A DNA stretch of 64,000 nt, from assembly GCF_029784155.1 (NCBI RefSeq), contig NC_073691.1:138617433-138681432 (forward strand). Reading direction: 5' to 3'. The stretch is from Uranotaenia lowii (lineage: Eukaryota; Arthropoda; Insecta; Diptera; Culicidae). Positions 44,837 to 55,600 of this stretch are shown piece after piece; position 1 is the stretch's first letter, and each line of letters begins with the position of its first letter. The notes beneath the pieces were generated by a model. That model ran no database searches and was not told the origin of the DNA. It saw nothing but the letters and a program-made list of their open reading frames with translations. A program made the position numbers and the translations under genes.

Positions 44837-45677
44837 CTAGCTGACCCGGTAAACTTCGTTTTACCTTCTTAAGTATAAATCGTAATAAATGTTTAATTTC
44901 ATCTACACGTCCTTAACTGCACCGTGCTCGCGAATAGATTCTTATGGCAATCGTAACAAACAAAGTTGAATTTGTATTGGGAACACCTTCCAAAAAAAGT
45001 GAGATTCTTGAAACTATTATACAAACCATCTCTGACCCAAAAAACCCTCGGATACCAAATTTCACTTCATTCCGACCGACCATTCATACGTGATGTTGTT
45101 ACAAAGAAAACGCCTCCATTTTTATATATAAGAAGAAGATGTGAAGAGATAATTTTGTATGGGGACCCACCTTTCATAAAAAGTGAGATTCTTGAAACTA
45201 TTATACATACCATCTCTGACCCAAAAAACCCTCGGATACCAAATTTCACTTCATTCCGACCGACCATTCATACGTGATGTTGTTACAAAGAAAGCACCTC
45301 CATTTTTATATATAAGATGTGAAGAGATAACTTTGTATGGGGACCCCCCTTTCATGAAAAGTGAGATTCTTGAAACTATTATACAAACCATCTCTGACCC
45401 AAAAAACCCTCGGATACCAAATTTCACTTCATTCCGACCGACCATTCATACGTGATGTTGTTACAAAGAAAACGCTTCCATTTTTATATATAAGATGATG
45501 TGAAGAAGAGATAACTTTGTATGGGGACCCACCTTTCATAAAAAGTAAGATTCTTGAAACTATTATACAAACCATCTCCGACCCAAAAAACCCTCGGATA
45601 CCAAATTTCACTTCATTCCGACCGACCATTCATACGTGATGTTGTTACAAAGAAAACGCTTCCATTTTTATATATAA
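44837..45677 (+). mobile_element. CTAGC-type element A with GATTGA target duplication
   Basis: Begins CTAGCTGACCCGGTAAACTT and ends TTTTTATATATAA. It is flanked by GATTGA on both sides (44831-44836 and 45678-45683). The interior is largely a tandem repeat (next entry). Class not recognised with certainty; similar termini begin element B in opposite orientation. Confidence 0.6.
45001..45676 (+). repeat. ~180-bp tandem repeat inside element A, four copies
   Basis: Copies start with GAGATTCTTGAAACTATTAT at 45001, 45184, 45363 and (as AAGATTCTTG) about 45547. Each contains CCAAAAAACCCTCGGATACC and ATTCATACGTGATGTTGTTA, and ends in a TTTTATATATAAGA-like stretch. They are ~95% alike. The repeated minus-strand 64-66-residue frames across it are not gene-like. 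Confidence 0.9.
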
Positions 45678-45838
45678 GATTGATGTCTCACATTTAACTG
45701 TTAATACGATAGATTCAATTGTAGTAGTATAATTTATTTTACTGTAAATATGATAAATTCAACTAAATTTGTATGATTGATTTTAGTTGGTCCACTATAA
45801 ATATAATAGATTCAACTGTAAATTTCTGGCAGACCTCT

Positions 45839-48538
45839 AACATCTATTATATAAAATTCTCTTGTAACGGTGTTTGTAGTACTACTCCTCTGAAACGGCC
45901 CAAAGGATTCAAATGAAATTATTTTTAGAATATTCTGTAGCCATGCGAATCGGTTTATATCGAATAAAATTAACAAAAAGTCACCTCAGTTGTCCGTAAA
46001 AATTAAATTTGTAGTTTTTTCAATCAAATAAAAGTCATGACATCCATTTTTTATCAAGATTTTCTTTACTTTGGGCGCCGGGTGGGCGGTTTGTTTTTCG
46101 TCTCTATGGTCGAGGCGTCGTGAGAGGATAGTAACAGGGCATAGCATACTGATTAGTATAGGAATATTTGGGCGCCTATTTCTCAACCAAGCATACTTTC
46201 AACGCACGTGGCGGCGATATGAAGCCTAGATGCGTTTTTTTTTCTTCTTGATTCCTAGCTTATTTGTACAGCACATATGAATAAATGAAGCCTAGATGTG
46301 ACCCAGATTGATATTTTACCAATCAAATCAAAACCATTTGAACGGTTTTAATTATTAAAACTGTTTTTATTTCATGTAAATTGAATCAGCAATGGTTGTC
46401 TACAAAACATTAATTTGATACTGATGCATATGAAAAAATGGTATGACTCTTTGCGGACGTTTGAAAAAAAAGAAAGTGGGAAGATTTACGTACGATTGAA
46501 TAATCCAATACGAAGAAACATTTTTCGAGCATGTACAAATGTGCTTAAATAAATCAAGCGCCTTCAAATTTACAGAACAACAACAAAATACGTTGAAAAT
46601 GAACAGACATATGTACTGAACAATAGCCTGTCCTTTAAGAAAGATTAAATAGGATTGACGTTTATTTAAAGACCGAATGCAAAGATTTTTTTGCAACCAT
46701 ATGTGTAAGTTATCAATAATCTAAGAAGAATTTTCAGTTAAAAGGTACACTAGAGCGAATGAAAACGTTAAAAATTTACAAAAAATGTATACATTATTTC
46801 TCCATTTATAAATGGTTGGGCCCAAATAAACTATCTGACTAAACAAACTCAACTTTTTCTAAATCTATTTACCGAAAAACTGTTTACAGGTTCACTGTTA
46901 TCATACCCGGTGTTCCTTTATTGAGAGTTTCGGTTTACAAAAAAAACCACTTATTTTTTTAAGGTTTTGAGTTATTTCAGCATGAAATTTTCCATAAAAT
47001 GATATGAACTCATGAAACCATCGTAGCCTGAACAGATTATTTCTTTTCGAACTATTTAGTTTTATTTTAGATCTGCTTTTCAATTAAATGTTATTGAATC
47101 TTGAAAATATTACATAGTCTTAAATCAAATCGCAGATCCCCACCAACAATGTTCAGGAGATTTTGAAATCAGAACATCATTTCGATCTTCAATTAAAAAC
47201 ATATTCTTTTCTGTTTTTAATACCAATCGTTTCCTTGATTCATTGGGTTAAAGTTAATAGGAGTGTAATTTGCTTTTTTCATTAATCAATATAAAAAAGT
47301 AGATTGCAGTATACAAGATCGCCAGATTTTTTGTCATGCAAATGCTGTTTGGGAACACTTCAAGTTGAAATGTGTCATATCTATAAGTTCGGTATCTAGA
47401 AAAACTTTTTGAGCATGATTTTGGTGAAAATATGTATATTAATTCAAACTACTTCGAGGGGTGAGGATGGTGAACAAAAAGCTGTCCCAAAACTAATTGG
47501 AAGCTAAAAGCGCTGCGTTAGGAATATTAATCCTAACCCAGCGCTTTTAGCTCCCAAATATTCCGAAAATTGTCCCAATATTCAAAATTTTATTTTCATA
47601 AAGTTCCATATGCAATAAATTACAATAAATGAGAAACTTTTGATTTCGATTCAAACCTTAATGTCATTTCGAACAAAGCGGAATAAATCAACTAAATGGT
47701 ATACAATAAATGAAACATACATACATTTTTTTTTATAATTCGTTTATTTGAAACGGCTCATACCGAAGGTTTTAAGGAGCCAAAGTCAGTTTTTTTTTTG
47801 TATTTACAATTCATTGTTAAAAACTAGAATAGATATAGGGAAAATAATAAAGGATTGGTTAGAGACGGAGGTTGATTGCTTTTAAGAAGAGATAGATTTC
47901 AAACATGTAATCAAGGTCTATCGCAGCTAATACATCTCTTACTGGGGTGTAGGGTGGTTTCCCTCGGGCCCGAAGGGAGTCCAATAAATTCGCTCTGGCG
48001 GCTAGATGGACCTCACATGACCAAACGATATGCTCGATGTCGTGGTATCCTTAAACATACATACATATTATCAACATACAATTATTTATGGAAAAAGTTA
48101 CAAAAAGTGTTTTTTTAGCAATAGGCTTGCAAGTTGGACGATAACATCGAACTGAAAAAATAAAACCGTTTTGCGACAAAAACCTGAAACCTGACCATTC
48201 GTTGATATACAATAAATCTGAATGGAAGAAAAGTTAATAAAAAAGTATTGATGAAAGTTGAATGTAAGATTTATTGAAGGTTATTTTTTTGATTATTTAA
48301 GAAAAGACCCGTAGAACTGAATTAAAATTGTTAGGTTTTATTTCGATAGAATTAAGCGGGACAATTCGAGTTAACGGAAATGGGGGAAATTTAAAAAAAA
48401 AAAACTAGAACATGTTCACAAAAGCGAGACGATTAACAACTCAATATTTAATAAATTTTAAAAGTTAATCAGCGAAGATAAAATGGAAAATGGACGCCAA
48501 ATTTAACAGGGTAAGACGAAGTTTACCGGGTCTGCTAG
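45839..48538 (-). mobile_element. CTAGC-type element B, reverse orientation
   Basis: On the minus strand it starts at 48538 with CTAGCAGACCCGGTAAACTT (one mismatch to element A over 20 bases, then CGTCTTACC) and ends near 45839 in a TTTTATATAATAGATG stretch that resembles the end of A. The near end includes AATTCTCTTGTAACGGTGTT. A TTAAC/CTAAC pair may be its target duplication. The stretch 45684-45838 between A and B is foldback-module sequence, showing that both landed separately. Confidence 0.5.
47727..48052 (-). pseudogene. 5'-truncated LINE, last 63 codons plus 3' UTR
   Basis: Flanked by a perfect 14-bp target duplication AAACATACATACAT (47713-47726 and 48053-48066), with the poly-A tail visible as a T run at 47727. 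On the minus strand it encodes YHDIEHIVWSCEVHLAARAN, then LLDSLRARGKPPYTPVRDVL and AIDLDYMFEIYLFLKAINLR before TAA at 47859. This is the C-terminal tail typical of Jockey/LOA-type non-LTR proteins, with the WSC of the C-terminal zinc-finger region. The rest was lost by 5' truncation on insertion. Confidence 0.92.
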
Positions 48539-48671
48539 TTTAACTATAAATATGATAGATTCACCTATAGCGGTATAATTGATTCAACTCTAAATATGAT
48601 AGATTCAAATACAAATGTATGATTGACTCTAGGTATTGAACTATAAATATAGTTACTATAAGTATAGTTTT

Positions 48672-49853
48672 TTTTGTCACTTTTTTATTTTAAATTTTTA
48701 TTTCAAATAAGTCAATATTGATGGTAAACCTTATAGGGGGAAGTGTTCCTAAATGCGCATGTTGGGTAATATGCGCATACAGCCGATTGACGATATGGCT
48801 AGAGATTCATCATATCTAATCAGTGCAGTTTGAGGGTAGTACGCTTTTAACACATGGCATGAAAAAAATAAATTGTTATATAAAGTCGAAAAAATTTAAA
48901 AATTCAAACAAGATTTTTGTCAGTTTTGATATAATATATTGAATTTTAATTATCGTGCGTACAGATTCTGTGAACAAAAATTTTAATGGTTTTTCTTTCT
49001 TATTCATCTGGAAATCGGAAATTCAACAAATTGAAGCTTTTCGCAAAGTTGTAGATGATAAGATATTGGAATACGAGACAGGTTCTGAATGCCCATATCA
49101 AGGCAGGTTAAATGCCTATATCAAGAAAAATAGATTATTCTTATAAATTTTTTACTTCCTATCATTTAAACATTAAATCTACGCTCAAATGACGACCTTA
49201 CAGCGAAAAAAGAAGAACTTCATACTGATCCGATAAAAATACAATATGAACAAAATATTACCATGAAATATGGCCATATGGCATACTGAACTATGTTTCA
49301 TGCAAAAAAACTAGTGATGTAAAAAATTTCACCAAAATTTCAACCTTGACGTATGCCTAACATCCGTTTCTACCATTTTCAATTAAATAATTTCAAAATA
49401 TTGCGAGTGTAAATGAAATATAGCTCAAAACATAAATATGCGCATTAAGCCCGCCGGTTTCGGAAATCGGCTTTTTTTTGACTTCTTTTATTATAAAATT
49501 ATTTTCACAAAAACTGTAACAGATTTTAACAGAAAAATTGCTCTTACGTATAGAAAACAGATGTCCGCTCATGTGCATATAGTTTTCAGGCTCCTATCTA
49601 TCGGAATATGGGAGAAAATGAGTGATTTCCTTAATATGCGCATATTACCCGCCTCTCCCCTATTAGATTAAAATGTTTCAATTTGGCTCAATTATATTAG
49701 TTTTAGGCAGTAAAATATGGGAAAATTCGTGTTTTTACAGTTTAAAACTATTATAAATAAGCCGAATTGAAAAATTTCATGCTTATATTACGTTTTACAT
49801 TAATTATGATTAATTTGAAATGAAAATAAAAAATAAAAAAGTGACAAAAAACC
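48672..49853. repeat. Inverted arms TTTTTTGTCACTTTTTTATT flanking the third TAGGGG element
   Basis: TTTTTTTTGTCACTTTTTTA at about 48669-48690 and its near-complement AAAAAAGTGACAAAAAAC at 49835-49852, with the adjoining ATTTTTATTTCAAATAA/TTTGAAATGAAAATAA blocks also inverted. They bracket 48734-49662, so an older inverted-repeat structure was the landing site. Confidence 0.5.
48734..49662. mobile_element. TAGGGG inverted-repeat element, type 3 (ATGCGCAT), 929 bp
   Basis: The left end is TAGGGGGAAGTGTTCC, followed by AATGCGCATG and TAATATGCGCAT. The complement of the right end is TAGGGGAGAGGCGGG, followed by TAATATGCGCATAT. The 8-bp palindrome ATGCGCAT occurs near both ends and again at about 49437. 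Same length class as the type 1 and type 2 elements. Confidence 0.7.
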
Positions 49854-49862
49854 GTCTTTTTC

Positions 49863-49932
49863 GGATGTTGCCAAAATCGAATGGTTTTTGCTTGGATGTT
49901 GCCAAAATCGAATGTTGCCAAAATCGAACGGG
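49863..49932 (+). repeat. Three copies of TGTTGCCAAAATCGAA
   Basis: The 16-bp word TGTTGCCAAAATCGAA starts at about 49866, 49897 and 49913, with GGATG leading the first two. It is part of the foldback interior. Confidence 0.7.
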
Positions 49933-49965
49933 GTCTGTATAGTGTTTATCCGTGTTCATAGGCAA

Positions 49966-50512
49966 AAATATAAAAAAAAAATCGTAAGTTTGAGACTAGT
50001 ACGTGTTCCCTGCAGCGATCGTAGTGCTGTTTTCAGGGCTCAGCCGGCAGTTCCTGACGTCGGTGGCAATGCGCAAGCACTTCGGCGATGGGGAAACATT
50101 TTCCTCTACCAGTTCCTAGCTGCGGTCGTGTAGCAGGCCGACAGTTCCTGAAATTTGGAAAGGCTGTCCGCAAAACCGACGTGGTTTCGACGTTCCTTTA
50201 CGTGATCCTGGCAGGATCCCAAAGGAAACTAGTATTGGTAAGTCAGCGTATGATAGATTGATGCATGATATTGAATGAATTTAACCCCCCCACAACGTAA
50301 ATATTCGCCGGGTGCAGAAGCACGGACTTCTGAGGACGTCTTCCGGAACCGATTAGTTAAGACGGACAATTTGCTGGGCAACCATGCATCAAAATGCAAG
50401 AAGAACAAAAACGGAGGAATCAGGACGTGGATATCGGGATTTCCGGTCAGCTTTTATAGCATTGTGACGGCTAAAACGAACGAGATGCAAAATGCTGAAA
50501 TATTAAATTAAA
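49966..50512 (+). other. Gene-like GC-rich core of the large foldback element
   Basis: The segment is much richer in GC than its surroundings. It has an acceptor-like TTCCCTGCAG ending near 50013, an open stretch readable as IVVLFSGLSRQFLTSVAMRK or, in another frame, QFLKFGKAVRKTDVVSTFLY, then a consensus donor TTG|GTAAGT at 50238, and a second ORF at 50275-50511. No frame is open throughout and I recognise no protein. It may be a captured host gene fragment with an intron still in place. Confidence 0.35.
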
Positions 50513-50930
50513 AGAAAGTAAATCGTATCCATAAAATTATTCCGAAAAAACATCTCTAGATATGATAACTTCCAATATAAACAGAATTATATCAATCATA
50601 TTATTAAAGTTGAATAGTTAAATCCATGATTTTTATAATCAAATCAATCATATAATCTTAGTTGAATCTACTTTAATTATTGTTAAATGTATGACATCAA
50701 CACAAAAGTTGCTAGTTGAATCTATTATTTTATAATTGAATGCACAAAATTAATCATACAACCATAGTTGAACGTATTTTACAAATTGTTGGATGTACGA
50801 AATCAATCAGATTGTCTATTATAAGATATTGTTGAAATTTTGATAATTATAGTTGGTCGAGAATCAATCAGATATATGATTGAATATAAGCGGATTATTG
50901 TTGGAAATACTATACTTTCTTCTCTGTGAT

Positions 50931-51240
50931 GTGATCGCTCAGATAAGCTCCCTTTGACTCAGAAACGCCTCTATCGATGTGTAGTCTTCTCAGTTTGTTA
51001 TCATCACGTTCGCTACAACCGGAGTTTGGCTGCGAAATGGTACGGTCGATAGTCTGATAATGAACTACCACCGATGCTATGATGTCGTGATTATTTTGAT
51101 TTTTTTAGCCAGTTTTTTAATTTTTTGAAAAGGTTAATCACTGTAATGTATGTTTGTCACTTAATTTATCGGCTTTATCGGTAAAAAGTGATGTACTTTT
51201 TAATAGGTACATCTTAAGAATATGAAATTTTATAGATGGA
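50931..51240 (+). repeat. Diverged 530-bp unit, right half
   Basis: GTGATCGCTCAGATAAGCTC, TCGATGTGTAGTCTTCTCAG, TACGGTCGATAGTCTGATAA and ATTTATCGGCTTTATCGGTA continue the unit from position ~335 and pass into the start of a second diverged unit (AATTTTTTGAAAAGGTTAAT onward, to ATAGATGG). Confidence 0.85.
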
Positions 51241-51977
51241 AACGACATCATCTATTTTCCGATCACCACAAACGCTGATGTTTCAATTTTTAAACGTTCA
51301 AACGTTTCAAACGTTTCGTTTAAGTGTTTCAATTACAGAACAAAAATTGATTGGGTGCTTGGAGAAGAACCTAATCAATTTGTTTGTTGTTTGCTAGTTG
51401 CCCCTTCAAAGTCTACTATTCAACAAATGACGACTGAATTTATTCAATCATTTCCAATGTTTAAGTATTCAATATTTGGCCAACTTTCTTTTCAATTTTA
51501 GAATAATCGTGTTAAATAACTATAATTAGATTAATTTTGAGCAAAAGACTCCAGCAACGGTCTTAAACATATTTTTATAGAAAAAACATCGATTTAAAGC
51601 AGTGGAACAGGCTTGAACTACATTTCTATCCTTAAACCCTCTCTTTTTAATATTGATCACAAATTCAGAAAATCCCGAAGCTGGTGTTCCAACATCGTCA
51701 ATTCATCTGAATAATTTGAAATGTTATTCCTTATGTTAAAAAAAGATACGGGATTTTGAAAATTTTGATTGCGAGTGCGTACTTCATTTATTCACGTACT
51801 GTAAATACTGGAAAAAGAAATGTTTTATCAACTATAATCAGCTGCGTTCAGATTATGCTTAAGCTTTCCAAGAATTCGATTTTTCCTTTACATTCAGGAG
51901 AATTGGGACTTTTTCCAATATTCCTGGAAACTTTTCACGAGTTTTGCATATCATCCGGGCAAATTTAGAATACTTAC
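51241..51977. other. No recognisable feature
   Basis: AT-rich, with a small CAAACGTTTCAAACGTTTCG direct repeat at about 51300. Nothing else recognised. Confidence 0.5.
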
Positions 51978-51978
51978 T

Positions 51979-52603
51979 AGGGAACATCCATAAATGACGC
52001 AGCATTTGGGGGGGAGGCAGGGGGTTTGACTTTGTGTGACGATGTGTGACGAGAGGGGGGGTAGGGGTTCAAGTAAAGCTACGTAGCTTTAATTAAATAT
52101 CGAAAAAAAAAATCAAAATTGTTTTGAGTAATTTAAAAGAGGACACTAAGTGCTGGTCATCACTCCGGAGAACGATAGAGAGTGGATGGAGGCAGCTGAC
52201 ATCGCAGATGCAATTATTCCAGCCGAACAGACGATGGAGGAAAGCTGCCCAACGATTTCATTGGAATTCAGAATGGAGATAATTTGGACCGACACAACTG
52301 ATTGAATACTTACTAGCTACCCTGTTTGTTGAAAGAATGCTTGATTATTTTTGACTGATTGATATGCTTTTTCAAAATTCCATTTATAACTTCTTTCCCT
52401 TTTTTTTTGTTAATTTTTGTATTATTCTTGCAAAATGCTGATAATGAAAGAAAAAATTAAAAATGGCGGGGGGGGGGGGGGGTTTATTAAAGCTACGTTA
52501 TTATCTAGGGGCGGTCTATGACTCTGTGACGAAATGCTACGAGGGGGGAGGGGGGGTATAAAAACTCAACAAAAAAAGCTACGTCATTTATGGATGTTCC
52601 CCT
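51979..52603. mobile_element. MITE with GGGGAACATCCATAAATGACG ends
   Basis: The left end reads TAGGGAACATCCATAAATGA and the complement of the right end TAGGGGAACATCCATAAATG, with GACGYAGC following in both. Both subterminal regions hold G-rich and AAGCTACGT words. The element has no transposase frame. Its ends resemble a common insect repeat type (GGGRACCATYCATAAATTACGT). Confidence 0.78.
52468..52482 (+). repeat. Run of 15 G
   Basis: An uninterrupted G15 run inside the MITE, followed at 52540-52557 by further G-rich stretches. Length may be unreliable in the assembly. Confidence 0.9.
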
Positions 52604-54754
52604 ATTGATTGATTTGTTCAATTTAATTAAAGATGTATCAATTCATAGTTCGTCAAGAACATTAAAAAAAGGTTTTCATTTGAATAATTTTTTATCTATG
52701 CAAAAAATGCTCATTTGAATTGTGATGAAGTGTAAAATTTGATAAGTAATATGATATTTTAGGAGAATGGGTGATTTGAAAAGTCTGCTACCGAGCATGT
52801 TCAAAAAATTAAGAAATTGCAAGAATATTTGCCAATCAATTGCTTCACATTTGCTATTTATTCATACCAAACTACTTTATTCTGAAAATAAAAGCTCCTG
52901 ACTGAAAATGACAAGGTAGATTTTCCAACAAACAAAACCTAACTAAATAGTCACTAAATTGAAGTCGATTACTAGTGATAACATTTACAATTGCATTAAT
53001 TTATTGATCATTTTCCACCACCATTCAATTTGCGAATCCATTGTTTGTACAAAGCTACTGAATGAAGTCATCCATCGCGTTCCCGGAGCGCTAAAACGTC
53101 TATAAAATATGAATAACAATCACACTTTGCACCGGTATGTTAGTATGGTTCAGTTTGTAGGAATGTATGGGTAAGTTTTCATTTGCCAATTGATGCAGCT
53201 CAAAAGCTCGCGATTCTAGAAACCGAGCAAAACGATATGGACTAGAACTGGTGCAAAATGTCTAGTAGCTACCTATATGGTAGTAAAAATATGATGGAAC
53301 AACAATAACTCTAGCGCCCCCTAGGAAAAATCAACAACTGGAAGCAAATTTTTAAAACGCCATGGATTACGGTGAAACAATGAAACGATTCGTTTTTACT
53401 GACATCTGTTGAATAATTCTTCAAGCGGTTTTATTGTTAAGAGAGAGCTCTGACTTTGAATTGAATTTTTAAATTATTTTAGTTGTTGAGAGTGATAGTT
53501 ATGAAAATTTTGAAGAAAATTTAAAAAAATTCTTGAGGATAGATAACAGATATTGAAGCGAAACTTAGAAACATTTATGCCGAAAATGCAGTATTTCATA
53601 GAAAAAAAAACTGTGTAGGGTGCAGAAATATAACCTGTATTCACAATAAACAAATAAGTTCATTTTTTTTTATCTTCTCAGATGCAAAATTAATAAAAAT
53701 TTAAAAAAAGTTTTTGGCCCCCCTAAAAAAAATTTCCCAGGGCTGATTAATTTTGCCCTGGGTATATGAACTCATAAAACCCTATATATTTGAAAAAATA
53801 CTCTTCTATTCTCAATCAAAAAATGGTTGGGCATAAATTCCTAAAAGTACTTTAATGTTGATTGAATGAATTGAGTACAAGATTCTTTTCGGCAAAGAGA
53901 ACCTCATCAAAGAAATTCCCCAAAATCTCTCTAAAATGCCTACAATTGACCTTCTAAGGGAATGTCTTTATTAGCTTCTAGAAATAACCTGTGTCAATCA
54001 AACCCAACCATCCATGATTGGACACTCAATTGAGAGTTATGCTTCCGGAAAGACCACTCCAATCAACTTGGTGGGCTTGTTGGGTATTTGTTTCGGTCTG
54101 ATTGCTTTCTCAATAACACTTACCTTTCATTCGTCCTAAATGTTTGCACTCCGAAAATAAACGTTCGAACAAATTTGCTAACAAGAATATTTTATTAAAT
54201 TACCTGTTATTTAAGAAGAAGAATCAAAATGAGAGATCCAAGATTCAATTATGCCCAACCCAAATCCAATTATCTCCTATAATTGGACTAACTTTGAGCT
54301 GCTCGTGACAAAAAAAGTTATATTTCCCCTAAAGCAATATGTTCATCAACAAAAGCGACAGGAGGAGCGAGAAAAAAACTCTCATATCGAATCTACCTCA
54401 ACAACTGAAGTTATACTTCCAGTAAGGTGTGTATGTACTAATGCATAGAAAAACTCCAAAACGTGGATGACGAGTAAAAAGAAAACATTGTCACCTTCTT
54501 AGGCGTCGAGTCGTAAAACATCGTCCCGGTAATGCTATTATGTGTTTAAAATTTACGATCCATGCAACCCCCCAAGGTGGCTCCTGAGTCCCCTAAAATA
54601 AATGGCTTGAAAACCCATTTCGAACATCGGTAAAAAAAAACTTTTCGAAAGAAGACATCCACTTCATTTATCCTAACATAAAAGTTTAAAAACATACTTC
54701 AACTCAGAAATAAAACAGAAAAGCGAAACACGAACAAAAAAATAACCCGTGATA
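52604..54754. other. Non-repetitive AT-rich stretch
   Basis: No coding or transposon feature recognised. It contains one small perfect hairpin, CCCAGGGC (53736-53743) with GCCCTGGG (53755-53762). Confidence 0.5.
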
Positions 54755-55600
54755 GTTGGAATTCTGAATTTACATCTGAAAATACAAATCTTAAACCTGA
54801 ATCCTGAAGTCTGAAATCTGAACTAAATCTGAAATTTAAAATCTGAATATGTGGGCTAAATCTTCAACATGTATCTGAAGTCTGGATCTGAATTCTTAAT
54901 ATAAAATCTGATTATGAAATCTGAATTTGAAAACTTTTTTACGCTTGATATTAAAGAGGAAAAACCAAATGCATTCACCCTCATTTAAGAATTTGACTTG
55001 ACCCCAGATTTCACTATACATTGAACTTTGTTTAAGGAATTTAAAATTTGAATTCTGAATCTGTATTCTGAAATTTGAATCTGAAAACTGAATCTGAAAT
55101 CTAAAATCTAAATCTGCAATCTAAAATCCGAATCTGATATCAAAATCTGAAATCTGAAATCTGAAATCTGAAATCTGAAATCTGAAATCTGAAATCTGAA
55201 ATCTGAAATCTGAAATCTGAATCTGAAATCTGAAATCTGAAATCTGAAATCTGAAATCTGAAATCTGAAATCTGAAATCTGAAATCTGAAATCTGAAATC
55301 TGAAATCTGAAATCTGAAAACTGAAATCTGAAATCTGAAATCTGAAATCTGAAATCTGAAATCTGAAATCTGAAATCTGAAATCTGAAATCTGAAATCTG
55401 AAATCTGAAATCTGAAATCTGAAATTTGAAATCTGAAATCTGAAATCTGAATCCGAAATCTGAATCCGAAATCTAAATCTGAAATCTGAACCTGAAATCT
55501 GAAATCTGCAATCTAAATCTGAAATCTGAAATCTGAAATCTGAATCTGAAATCTCAATCTGAAATCTGAAATCTGAAATATGAAATCTGAATCTGAAATC
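54755..55600 (+). repeat. Heptamer repeat (AAATCTG)n with degenerate flank
   Basis: 54755-55140 is a loose mixture of CTGAAT, CTGAAATCT and TCTGAACT words. From 55143 to about 55450 the unit is a near-perfect 7-mer AAATCTG. The array then mixes 7- and 6-bp spacings. Confidence 0.9.

Larger units (their letters stand above)
44487..50928. mobile_element. Large foldback element with CAC(A/G)GAGAA termini, nested inside the 530-bp unit
   Basis: The left end is CACGGAGAAAAAAG and the complement of the right end is CACAGAGAAGAAAG. The interrupted unit reads GATGATAT before and ATGTGATCGCTC after, so the target duplication is the dinucleotide AT. Both flanks (44500-44836 and 50515-50920) consist of diverged short modules such as GATTCAACTRTAAATATAAT in opposite orientation. 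The centre contains at least three younger insertions (44837-45677, 45839-48538, 48734-49662) and a gene-like core at 49966-50512. No transposase is recognised. Confidence 0.75.

Noticed and set aside
44837..48538. A single 3.7-kb element with 29-bp inverted ends
   Set aside because: Foldback-module sequence lies between the halves at 45684-45838 and a GATTGA duplication closes the first half on its own, so two insertions fit better.
53736..53762. Perfect CCCAGGGC hairpin that looks like a rho-independent terminator
   Set aside because: There is no bacterial gene context and no U tract; an isolated 8-bp hairpin in eukaryotic DNA.
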